A stretch of 13,437 nucleotides of DNA. Source: Sphingomonadaceae bacterium (lineage in GTDB: Bacteria > Pseudomonadota > Alphaproteobacteria > Sphingomonadales > Sphingomonadaceae). Position numbers and translations under genes: made by a program. Of this stretch, positions 5,536 through 13,437 are shown in pieces. The stretch's first letter is position 1. Every line of letters begins with the position of its first letter. The stretch is from contig JAFAZM010000088.1 of the NCBI GenBank assembly GCA_019239785.1, positions 1 through 13,437 of the forward strand. Direction: 5' to 3'. The notes beneath the pieces were generated by a model, which was not told the DNA's origin, did no database searches, and saw only the letters and a list, made by a program, of their open reading frames with translations.

Positions 5536-7259
5536 GCGACGAGACTCTCGTCAAGATCCCGGAACGGCGTCTCGCCGAATGGCTGATGGCGCCGATGCGG
5601 GCGAATCGCTCGACCTATTGGAAGGTCGCGATCGCCGCGATCTTCATCAACATCTTCGGCCTCCTGACCTCCCTGTTCACGATGACGGTCTACGACCGCG
5701 TCGTCCCGAACAACGCGACCTCCTCTCTGGTCGCGCTCAGCATCGGCCTCGGCATCGTCGTGATCTTCGATTTCATCCTGAAGATGCTGCGCGCCTATTT
5801 CGTCGACCATGCCGGCGCCCAGATCGACCGCGACATCGGCGAGGCGGTGTTCGAGAAGATGCTTGCGATGCGGCTGGAGCTGAAGAAGGGCTCGACCGGC
5901 GCGCTCGCCGGGATGATGCGCGAGCTCGAGGCGCTGCGCGACTTCTTCGCCTCGGCGACGATGACCGCGATCGTCGACGTGCCGTTCATCATCCTCACCC
6001 TCACCCTGGTTGCGGTGATCGGCGGCAAGGTCGTGTTCGTGCCCGGGATCATGGTGCCGCTGGTCATCCTGGTCGGCTGGCTCACCCATCCGGCGATGGA
6101 ACGGCTGTCGGCGCGGACGATGGGCGAAGGCCTGCAGAAGCAGTCGGTGCTGGTCGAGGCGATCGGCGGGCTGGAGGCGGTGAAGACGTCGGGCGCGGCG
6201 CCCTTGATGTCGCGCCGCTGGCTGAAGGCGGTCAAGCAGCATTCGGACAGCTCGCTGCGCCAGCGGCTGGTCTCGACCATCGGAGTCACCTTCGCGACCT
6301 CGGCCGGCACCATCTCCTATGCCGGCGTCGTCATCCTCGGCGTCGGCCTGATCGCCGACCGCGAGCTGACCATGGGCGGCCTGATCGCCTGCTCGATCCT
6401 CGGCGGCCGGGCGATCGCGCCGCTCGCCCAGATCTCGCAATTGCTGGCGCGGCTGACCTCGACCCGCACCGCCTACCGCCAGATCAACGAGATGATGAAG
6501 ATGCCGTCCGAAGGCCCGGCCGGCGAGGCGCTGAAGCTGAGCGGGGTCGCCGGCAAGATCGAGTTCCGCAACGTCGGCTTCCGCTATCCGGGCGCGCCCG
6601 AGCGGGCGATCGACGGGCTCGGCTTCACGATCGAGCCCGGCGAGCATGTCGCCCTGCTCGGCCGGGTCGGCTCGGGCAAGTCGACGGTCGCCCGCCTGCT
6701 CCTTGCCCTGTATCCGCCCGAGGAGGGGCTGGTGATGATCGACGGCACCGACGTGCGCCAGCTCGATCCGGCCAGCCTGCGCGCCAATGTCGGCGCCGCG
6801 ATGCAGGAGAGCGTGCTGCTGACCGGGTCGGTCCGCGAGAATATCGTGCTCGGCCGGCCCGGCATCGGCGACGAGGAGATGATCCGCGCGGCCGAGATTT
6901 CCGGCACCCACCAGTTCATGGGCCAGATCGCCAACGGCTACGACCTTCGCCTCGCCGACCGCGGCGAGGGCCTGTCCGGCGGCCAGCGCCAGTCGATCGC
7001 GATCGCGCGCGCGCTCGCCGGCAAGCCGGCGATCATGGTGATGGACGAGCCGTCGAGCGCGATGGACGCGCAGACCGAGGGCGCATTGATCCAGCGGCTG
7101 CGCGAGGAGCTGGCCGGCCGCACTTTGCTGCTGATCACGCACCGGCCGCCTTTGCTCCAGCTGGTCGACCGCATCATCCTGATGGACAAGGGCAAGATCG
7201 TCTCCGACGGGCCGCGCGACAATGTGCTGAAGCAGATCATGCGGCCGAGGGCTGCGTAA
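5532..7259 (+). CDS. type I secretion ABC exporter (membrane plus ATPase), no N-terminal peptidase domain
   Basis: A 575-residue fused permease-ATPase that drives export of a peptide or protein across both membranes. The membrane domain covers about residues 30-310, with segments such as VAIAAIFINIFGLLTSLF, LVALSIGLGIVVIFDFIL and AGVVILGVGLIA. The motif YDRVVPN after the first helix is typical of type I secretion exporters. ATPase motifs: Walker A GRVGSGKST (377-385), signature LSGGQRQ (481-487), Walker B IMVMDEP with Asp505 and Glu506, and the switch His537 in ITHRP. The N-terminal C39 or C39-like domain of bacteriocin exporters and HlyB-type proteins is missing; only about 28 residues precede the first helix. 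It would therefore not cleave a double-Gly leader itself. It is the second gene of the operon with the TolC and HlyD homologues. Confidence 0.93.
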   Translation: MSDETLVKIPERRLAEWLMAPMRANRSTYWKVAIAAIFINIFGLLTSLFTMTVYDRVVPNNATSSLVALSIGLGIVVIFDFILKMLRAYFVDHAGAQIDRDIGEAVFEKMLAMRLELKKGSTGALAGMMRELEALRDFFASATMTAIVDVPFIILTLTLVAVIGGKVVFVPGIMVPLVILVGWLTHPAMERLSARTMGEGLQKQSVLVEAIGGLEAVKTSGAAPLMSRRWLKAVKQHSDSSLRQRLVSTIGVTFATSAGTISYAGVVILGVGLIADRELTMGGLIACSILGGRAIAPLAQISQLLARLTSTRTAYRQINEMMKMPSEGPAGEALKLSGVAGKIEFRNVGFRYPGAPERAIDGLGFTIEPGEHVALLGRVGSGKSTVARLLLALYPPEEGLVMIDGTDVRQLDPASLRANVGAAMQESVLLTGSVRENIVLGRPGIGDEEMIRAAEISGTHQFMGQIANGYDLRLADRGEGLSGGQRQSIAIARALAGKPAIMVMDEPSSAMDAQTEGALIQRLREELAGRTLLLITHRPPLLQLVDRIILMDKGKIVSDGPRDNVLKQIMRPRAA

Positions 7260-7269
7260 GAGTCGACGG

Positions 7270-8574
7270 ATGCACGGCACGCACCTCGAGGACCTGACCA
7301 CCAGGATCAAGCCGCGGACGGCTTCGAACCTGCTGCTGTGGTTCGTGGTCGCGTTCATCGTCGCCTTCTTCCTCTGGGCGGGCTTCACCGAGCTCGACCG
7401 GACGGTGCGCGGCCAGGGGCGGGTGATCCCCAGCGCCCGGCTGCAGATCATCTCCAATCTCGAGGGCGGCGTCGTTCAGCAGATCCTCGTCCATGCCGGC
7501 CAGCAGGTCCGCGCCGGCGACGTGCTGATCCGCCTCGATCCGACCGCGACCGGCTCCGAGCTCGGCAGCGGCCAGGCGACCGTCTCCGCATTGCGCGTGA
7601 AGATCGCCAGGCTGGAGGCCGAGGTGCAGGACCGCGAGCCGGTTTATCCGGCGACCAGCGATCCCGCGATCGCCGAGCAGGTCCAGATCGAGCAAGCGCT
7701 CCACGCTTCGCGGCTCGCCAATCTCGCGGGGATCATCGGCGCCGGCCAGGCGCGGATGGCCGAGGTGCAGCGCAGCGTCGCCGAGGCCGAGGCCACCTAC
7801 CGCTCGCGGACCAGCACTTACGAGCAGCGCCAGTCGGAGGAGCGGATCATCCGCCCCCTGGTCGAGCGCGGCATCGAGCCGCGGCTGAGCCTGGTCCAGG
7901 CGCAAAGCGCGGAGGACATCGCGCGCGCCGACATGGAGGGCGCCGCGCAGACGGTGGCCCGCGCCCGCGCCGCGGTCGTCGAGGCCCGCTCGACGCTGGC
8001 CCAGAACCATCAGGAATGGCGGGCCCAGGCGGGAACCGAGCTCGCCACCGCCCAAGCCGAGCTCGCCGCGCGCTCGCACGCTTTGCCCGGGCTCGCGAAT
8101 CGCGTCGAGCGCACCGTGCTGCGCGCGCCGCTGGCCGGACGGATCAACCGCGTCCTCGTCACCACCGTCGGCGGCACCGTCCATGCCGGCGAGCCTGTGG
8201 TCGAGATCGTGCCCTCCGGCGACACCTTGCTGATCGAGGCCAGGGTCAAGCCAGCCGACATCGCCTTCGTCCATATCGGCCAGAGCGCCCGGGTGGCGAT
8301 CACCGCCTATGACCGCGCGGTCTACGGCCTGCTCGACGGCAGCGTCGTCGGCATCTCGCCCGATGCGATGTCCGAGGAGCGGACCGGCGAAACCTATTAT
8401 CTCGTGCGGGTGCGCACCACCGAGAACGTGCTGCGCGATCCTGCCGGCCATCCGATGCCGATCGGCCCGGGCATGGTCGCCGAAGTCGACCTGCTCGGCG
8501 AGAAGCGGACCGTGCTGCAATATCTGCTGACGCCGATCACCCGCATGGGCGAGACCGCGTTCAGGGAGCAGTAG
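7270..8574 (+). CDS. HlyD-type membrane fusion protein (type I secretion adaptor)
   Basis: A 434-residue periplasmic adaptor linking the ABC exporter to the TolC-like channel. It has a short cytoplasmic N-terminus, one membrane anchor at about residues 21-39 (LLLWFVVAFIVAFFLWAGF), then a biotinyl/lipoyl-like half at about 59-90 (NLEGGVVQQILVHAGQQVRA). A long Ala/Glu/Arg/Gln-rich coiled coil at about 95-265 follows, then the second lipoyl half (RAPLAGRINRVLVTTVGGTV) and a C-terminal beta-barrel ending in the family-typical GPGMVAEVDLLGEKRTVLQY. Length and order fit the HlyD/LapC/PrtE group. It lies 10 nt after the ABC gene and completes the three-part exporter. No substrate with calcium-binding RTX repeats is present in the window, so the 47-residue peptide is the nearest candidate cargo. 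Confidence 0.93.
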   Translation: MHGTHLEDLTTRIKPRTASNLLLWFVVAFIVAFFLWAGFTELDRTVRGQGRVIPSARLQIISNLEGGVVQQILVHAGQQVRAGDVLIRLDPTATGSELGSGQATVSALRVKIARLEAEVQDREPVYPATSDPAIAEQVQIEQALHASRLANLAGIIGAGQARMAEVQRSVAEAEATYRSRTSTYEQRQSEERIIRPLVERGIEPRLSLVQAQSAEDIARADMEGAAQTVARARAAVVEARSTLAQNHQEWRAQAGTELATAQAELAARSHALPGLANRVERTVLRAPLAGRINRVLVTTVGGTVHAGEPVVEIVPSGDTLLIEARVKPADIAFVHIGQSARVAITAYDRAVYGLLDGSVVGISPDAMSEERTGETYYLVRVRTTENVLRDPAGHPMPIGPGMVAEVDLLGEKRTVLQYLLTPITRMGETAFREQ

Positions 8575-8591
8575 AGCGAGCTCTGTCGCTC
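8574..8591 (+). terminator. short stem-loop at the stop codon of the adaptor gene
   Basis: GAGCGA (8574-8579) and TCGCTC (8586-8591) form a perfect 6-bp stem with a 6-nt loop, starting on the last base of the TAG stop. The near-palindrome CAGTTAGCTGACTG (8592-8605) and the T-rich TTGTTTCATT follow. It probably marks the end of the secretion operon, although the T-run is interrupted. Confidence 0.45.
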
Positions 8592-8612
8592 CAGTTAGCT
8601 GACTGTTGTTTC

Positions 8613-8636
8613 ATTCCTCCCCCAGAGGGGAGGAAT
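8613..8636. terminator. perfect 10-bp hairpin between convergent genes
   Basis: ATTCCTCCCC (8613-8622) and GGGGAGGAAT (8627-8636) pair perfectly around the tetraloop CAGA. It sits between the 3' ends of the adaptor gene (plus) and the lipoprotein gene (minus), where a two-way terminator is expected. Neither side has a clean T-tract, so termination may be partial or factor-assisted. Confidence 0.5.
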
Positions 8637-8643
8637 TCGAGGA

Positions 8644-9162
8644 TCACTGCTTGTTCTGGCCCGCTGGACCCGCCGGGGCCGGCGTGCAGGTCGCGCCGGT
8701 GCGGCGGCCAGTGACGTCGCTCTCGATCAGCACGTCCCCGTCGCCCTGCAGAATGGTGCGGATGCTGCGGTGCAGGTCGATGCTGTCGGCCTGGAAATGG
8801 CCGCTGGAGTTCATCGCGATGTCGCCGTTCAGGCCTTCGCGCCGGCAGTTCAAGGTCGCGTTGGCGATGCCGTTGCGCACATAATAGGCGCTGTAGCTGC
8901 AGGTGAGATTGTCGCCGGCGAAGAGCGCGGCCGGCAACTGCTGGCCCGCCGCCACGCAGACGCTCTGGGTGGCGCGGGTGCCGACCGGCGTGTCGATCTT
9001 GGGGCGGCCATGATCGGCCTGGGTGAAGCGGGTGACCTGGGAGGTCAGCTCCCACTGGCCCGGCGACGGCGCGGCCACGACGGCCGCCGCCTTGTTCTCG
9101 ACCGGGTCGTCCCCGCACGACGCCGCCAGCGGCAGCACGGCAAGCAAAGCGAGTGCACGCAT
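8644..9162 (-). CDS. DUF3617 family lipoprotein
   Basis: A 172-residue exported protein. The N-terminus MRALALLAVLPLAASCGDD is a lipoprotein signal with lipobox LAASC, so Cys16 should be lipidated. The mature part begins with a low-complexity linker and then PGQWELTSQVTRF, the opening strand typical of DUF3617. Conserved-looking cysteines occur in QSVCVA, NLTCSYS and LNCRREG, and GHFQADSIDLHRSI belongs to the same beta-rich domain. The function of DUF3617 is unknown; it is common in sphingomonads, often in several copies. The gene is followed on the same strand order by a homologue upstream (72-bp gap), so the pair is a tandem duplication. GGGGGATAAGAGG precedes the start as a ribosome site. 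Confidence 0.85.
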   Translation of the reverse strand: MRALALLAVLPLAASCGDDPVENKAAAVVAAPSPGQWELTSQVTRFTQADHGRPKIDTPVGTRATQSVCVAAGQQLPAALFAGDNLTCSYSAYYVRNGIANATLNCRREGLNGDIAMNSSGHFQADSIDLHRSIRTILQGDGDVLIESDVTGRRTGATCTPAPAGPAGQNKQ

Positions 9163-9234
9163 CCTCTTATCCCCCCTTCTTGTTGTTTCCCCGTGACACT
9201 CCGGCGCACCGGAAAATTGAAGCGCGTCGATCTC

Positions 9235-9834
9235 CTACTTGCCGGCGCGGTCACCGACCGGGATCGCCGGTCCGGCGTTTTCCTGGCCCGGCGCGCAATC
9301 GCCGATCCGATGGCCGCTCAGGTGGTTGGTCGTGCGCATCGTGCGGCCGCGCACGTTGGATTCCATCTGCTCGTCCATCTCGTAGCTGGTCGGCGTGAAG
9401 CTGCCGTCCAAAGTGACGGTCGCCTGCAGGTTCGGCCCGGTGCAGCTGGACGTGCCCTGGATCCGGCCGCCGCTGACGGTAACTCGGCTATAGTCGCAAT
9501 CGACACCGGAGCGATGGCTGCCGCCGCTGAGGAAGGCGGCATTGCCGCGGGCGACCTGCTCGGGAGTCACGCAGCTGCGCATCGTCGTCGGCGGGATGTT
9601 CGGCGCGCGCATGCCGGCCGGCATGCCGCTCATCTCGGTCGAGCGGATCGCCATCGTGACCTCCCACTCGCCCGGCTGGATCGTGGTGAGGCCCGCACCG
9701 CCGGCGTCGGCGGCAGGCGCGGCGGCGCCGGTCGGGCCGGCGGGCGCGGCGCCGTTGGCGGCCTCCCGGTTGGAGGACTGGCTGCCGCAGGCGGCGAGCA
9801 GCAGGAGGGCGGTGGAGGCGAGGCGGAGGCGCAT
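9235..9834 (-). CDS. DUF3617 family lipoprotein (second copy)
   Basis: A 199-residue lipoprotein: MRLRLASTALLLLAACGSQ carries lipobox LLAAC, with Cys16 as the expected lipidated residue. An Ala/Gly/Pro-rich linker of about 30 residues leads to IQPGEWEVTMAIRSTEM, matching the PGxWE opening of the neighbouring DUF3617 protein. Cysteines in RSCVTPEQ, VDCDYS and SSCTGPN occupy positions similar to those in the neighbour. It ends near HRIGDCAPGQ. It is transcribed first of the two and has GGGAG upstream as a ribosome site. It differs from its neighbour enough to be an old duplication. Molecular role unknown; location inferred to be periplasmic or outer-membrane. Confidence 0.87.
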   Translation of the reverse strand: MRLRLASTALLLLAACGSQSSNREAANGAAPAGPTGAAAPAADAGGAGLTTIQPGEWEVTMAIRSTEMSGMPAGMRAPNIPPTTMRSCVTPEQVARGNAAFLSGGSHRSGVDCDYSRVTVSGGRIQGTSSCTGPNLQATVTLDGSFTPTSYEMDEQMESNVRGRTMRTTNHLSGHRIGDCAPGQENAGPAIPVGDRAGK

Positions 9835-9849
9835 CTCAATCTCCCGGTC

Positions 9850-9864
9850 GTTGTGCGTCCGTTC
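9850..9864 (+). promoter_or_regulatory. possible LexA (SOS) box before uvrB
   Basis: GTTG-N7-GTTC is seen here; the alphaproteobacterial LexA operator is the direct repeat GTTC-N7-GTTC, so one base differs. It lies 27 bp before the uvrB ATG in the 56-bp divergent gap, a suitable place for repression. uvr genes are LexA targets in many bacteria. One 8-base match of this sort can occur by chance in GC-rich DNA, so the call is tentative. Confidence 0.4.
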
Positions 9865-9890
9865 TAGCGGACCGGCATCTCAATCGCCAT

Positions 9891-12095
<2,205 letters not shown>

Positions 12096-12120
12096 AGAAT
12101 ATTGCGCCGGCTTATATTCT
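12096..12120 (+). repeat. inverted repeat after uvrB
   Basis: AGAATAT (12096-12102) and ATATTCT (12114-12120) are exact reverse complements with an 11-nt GC-rich loop, starting at the base after the uvrB stop. It is about 90 bp before the hicA start. It might be a weak terminator or an operator for the toxin-antitoxin locus; the sequence does not decide this. The remaining part of the gap to 12210 shows no gene. Confidence 0.35.
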
Positions 12121-12210
12121 GCAGGTGTCGGATTGGCGCGGACACATTTGTGTTGATTTCGGCCGGTATCGGCGATTCATGACAGGCTGCCAACTTCGAT
12201 CGAGGCAGTC

Positions 12211-12467
12211 ATGGCCAAGGCATCCAAGCTGTATGCGAAGCTCCTGCAAAAGCCGCAGCCGAGCATCAAATTCCGCGATTTCGAAAAGCTGCTCAGCGCC
12301 TTTGGCTTCGCTCTCGACCGAACCGTCGGGAGCCACACGCAAAATACGTCCACCCCAAAGCCAATCGGTCGCTGCCCGTCCAGCCTGAGAGCAAGGAGGC
12401 GAAGCGCTACCAAGTCCGGCAGTTTCTTGATATGATCGAAGAGTTTGGATTGAGCCTCGAGGAATGA
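12211..12467 (+). pseudogene. hicA: hicA-like toxin gene broken by a frameshift
   Basis: HicA is a small RNA-binding mRNA interferase. The frame from ATG 12211 reads LLSAFGFALDRTVGSH, the HicA core with its catalytic His, then turns into nonsense (TQNTSTPKP...). In another frame from about 12337 the true ending appears: AKYVHPKANRSLPVQPES, then YQVRQFLDMIEEFGLSLEE and a TGA at 12465-12467. Removing one AC from CACAC (12334-12338) restores GSHAKYVHPKANRSL, about 84 residues, exactly the usual HicA GSHxxYxHP pattern and length. A 2-bp tandem duplication is therefore the simplest cause. The restored stop overlaps the hicB start by 4 bp, as in working loci. The break may be real inactivation, a polymorphism or a sequencing error; a -1 slip at the CAAAAT run would also restore the frame but matches no standard slippery site. 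Confidence 0.82.
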
Positions 12468-12679
12468 GCGAACCCCGCTACCATATCAATCTGTTTTGGT
12501 CGGCCGAGGACGGCTGCTGGATCGCCGACGTGCCCGACCTGCGCGCCTGCACGGCGCACGGCGACACGCCGGATGAGGCGGTGGCAAATGTCCGCCATGC
12601 GATCGCTGGATGGCTCGCGGTCGCGCGCGACAAGGGCTATCCGATCCCCGAGCCTCGCTACCGGCCTGCCGCAGCCTGA
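12464..12679 (+). CDS. hicB: HicB-family antitoxin
   Basis: A 71-residue protein that should neutralise HicA. RYHINLFWSAEDGCWIADVPD is the characteristic HicB opening (Y-x-I-x-x-x-x-E/D-D-G-x-W-x-A-x-V-P-D), followed by GCT-like ACTAHGDTPDEAVANVRHAI and GWLAVARDKGYPIPEPRY. It is the short form without a C-terminal DNA-binding domain, so operon autoregulation would need another factor. The start overlaps the restored hicA stop. With its toxin frameshifted, it would be an orphan antitoxin, perhaps still able to counter related HicA toxins. Confidence 0.85.
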   Translation: MSEPRYHINLFWSAEDGCWIADVPDLRACTAHGDTPDEAVANVRHAIAGWLAVARDKGYPIPEPRYRPAAA

Positions 12680-12713
12680 GGAACGAGCGCGGCGGCTGCG
12701 CCGTTGCAACAGC

Positions 12714-12860
12714 ATGATCCGCAAGCTCAAATCAGGCTGGCGCCTGTACTCGCGCAAGAAGGACCCGAAGACCGGCAAAAGGCGCAATCTCGGCACGTTC
12801 GAGACGCGCGCGGCCGCGGAGAAGCATGAGCGCGAGGTGCAATATTTCAAGCGGCATTGA
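12714..12860 (+). CDS. 48-residue basic conserved hypothetical protein
   Basis: A small, strongly basic protein starting MIRKLKSGWRLYSRKKDP, with KTGKRRNLGTFETRAAAEKH and ending QYFKRH. The pattern is a short beta-hairpin (WRLYSRK...NLGTF) and a helix rich in Ala, Glu and Arg, reminiscent of the N-terminal arm-type DNA-binding domain of integrases, but nothing else of an integrase is present. Very similar short proteins occur in many proteobacteria, as far as I recall, and have no known role. It lies 34 bp after hicB and ends 18 bp before the convergent DUF1761 gene. The longer in-frame extension upstream overlaps hicB and is rejected. Confidence 0.72.
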   Translation: MIRKLKSGWRLYSRKKDPKTGKRRNLGTFETRAAAEKHEREVQYFKRH

Positions 12861-12878
12861 CCGCGGCGTGCGGACCGC

Positions 12879-13271
12879 TCAGCTCATCGCGCCGATGATC
12901 GCGCCCATCGCGGTATATTGCAGCGTGACGTAGCCGCCGTTGATCAGCCAGAGGCCCAACGGCCGCCGCTCGAACAGATAGGCGACGCCGACGGCCGTCG
13001 CGACCCAGCACAGGCCCACCGCAAGGCCGGCAAGGGCCGAGAATTTCAGGCCCGTTCCGCCGACGAACATCGCCAGCACATAGGCCGCGACCAGATTGAG
13101 CAGAAAGGCCCCGCCGAAGACGATCGCCGGATTGCCCGATTTGAGCTTCTCCTCGCTCTGCCCGGTCAGCGCCGCCCAAGGCCTGGCGAACAACAAGGAA
13201 TACCAGAGACCGCCAAGCAGAAAGGCCGACAAGGCGGCGAGCAGCACGGCGAGATAGTTCACTTGCGGCAT
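12879..13271 (-). CDS. DUF1761 family membrane protein
   Basis: A 130-residue inner-membrane protein with four hydrophobic helices: about residues 5-27 (YLAVLLAALSAFLLGGLWYS), 49-68 (IVFGGAFLLNLVAAYVLAMF), 77-98 and 108-128. The early GGLWYSLLFARPW followed by the charged loop SEEKLKSG is typical of DUF1761. No function is known for the family. The ribosome site GGGAGGGAAAC directly precedes the ATG. It begins 20 bp after the stop of the upstream regulator gene on the same strand, so both probably form an operon. Confidence 0.88.
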   Translation of the reverse strand: MPQVNYLAVLLAALSAFLLGGLWYSLLFARPWAALTGQSEEKLKSGNPAIVFGGAFLLNLVAAYVLAMFVGGTGLKFSALAGLAVGLCWVATAVGVAYLFERRPLGLWLINGGYVTLQYTAMGAIIGAMS

Positions 13272-13291
13272 GTTTCCCTCCCTCTTCCCGG

Positions 13292-13437
13292 TCAGGCCGG
13301 CACCTTCTCCGCCCGCGCCCGCTCCATCAGCATGTCGAAATGCGCGCGCAGCACCGCGATGTTGCGGTCGAAGCTGGCGATGTCGCGATAGGTGCGCGCC
13401 TGCATGATCGCGCCTTCCATCACGGTGAGCGTGAACT
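13292..13437 (-). CDS. C-terminal end of a probable TetR-family regulator (partial)
   Basis: Only the last 47 residues are inside the window; the 5' part lies beyond position 13437. The reading frame gives FTLTVMEGAIMQARTYRDI, then FDRNIAVLRAHFDMLMERA and ends EKVPA before TGA. A helix of the type TVMEGAIMQAR followed by a final amphipathic helix is what the C-terminal ligand and dimer domain of TetR/AcrR regulators often looks like. The DNA-binding half cannot be seen, so the family is tentative. It lies upstream of the DUF1761 gene in the same direction. Confidence 0.6.
   Translation of the reverse strand, partial: FTLTVMEGAIMQARTYRDIASFDRNIAVLRAHFDMLMERARAEKVPA

Noticed and set aside
5457..7457. 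Open frame of 666 codons on the minus strand
   Set aside because: Antisense to the ABC exporter, with a repetitive His/Asp/Arg-rich product and no domain. It is a shadow of the true gene; the same holds for the minus frames at 3904-5286 and 7237-8520.
12861..12878. Terminator between the small basic gene and DUF1761
   Set aside because: Only 4-bp GC repeats are found and no T-tract, too little to call.

Overview
The window reads as a chromosomal segment of a GC-rich alphaproteobacterium, most likely a sphingomonad. This rests on strong G/C preference at third codon positions, two DUF3617 lipoproteins, the style of the UvrB and type I secretion proteins, and a LexA-like direct repeat of the alphaproteobacterial type (GTTC-N7-GTTC) before uvrB. 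Taxonomy is inferred from gene style and memory, not from a search.

Left part (117-1360): an ECF-type sigma factor overlaps by 4 bp with a gene for a small four-helix membrane protein, probably its partner or anti-sigma regulator.

Centre (1466-8574): this is the most interesting region. A short gene at 1466-1609, easily missed, encodes a 47-residue peptide with an acidic N-terminal half, a Gly-Gly-Gly hinge and a hydrophobic tail containing one cysteine. Two perfect tandem stem-loops follow it. Next come two genes whose proteins share one architecture: helical N-terminus, cupin-like middle, HEAT-like C-terminus. The second keeps a full His-x-His...His metal site that resembles thiol dioxygenases; the first seems to have lost it. 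After a small gene on the opposite strand (3690-3881) comes a complete type I secretion operon: TolC-like outer-membrane protein, ABC exporter without an N-terminal peptidase domain, and HlyD-type adaptor. The layout (peptide, hairpins, paired putative modifying enzymes, exporter) fits a ribosomally made and modified peptide (RiPP-like) or bacteriocin system of a kind I do not recognise. The functional link is an inference from gene order.

Right part (8613-13437): a perfect hairpin separates the adaptor gene from two minus-strand DUF3617 lipoprotein genes. Divergent from these is uvrB, with a possible LexA box in the short gap. Then comes a hicAB toxin-antitoxin locus in which hicA is broken by what looks like a 2-bp duplication (CAC to CACAC), while hicB is intact. 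A 48-residue basic protein, a DUF1761 membrane protein (minus) and the 3' end of a probable TetR-family regulator (minus, cut by the window edge) complete the window. No tRNA, rRNA, CRISPR array or insertion sequence was seen.
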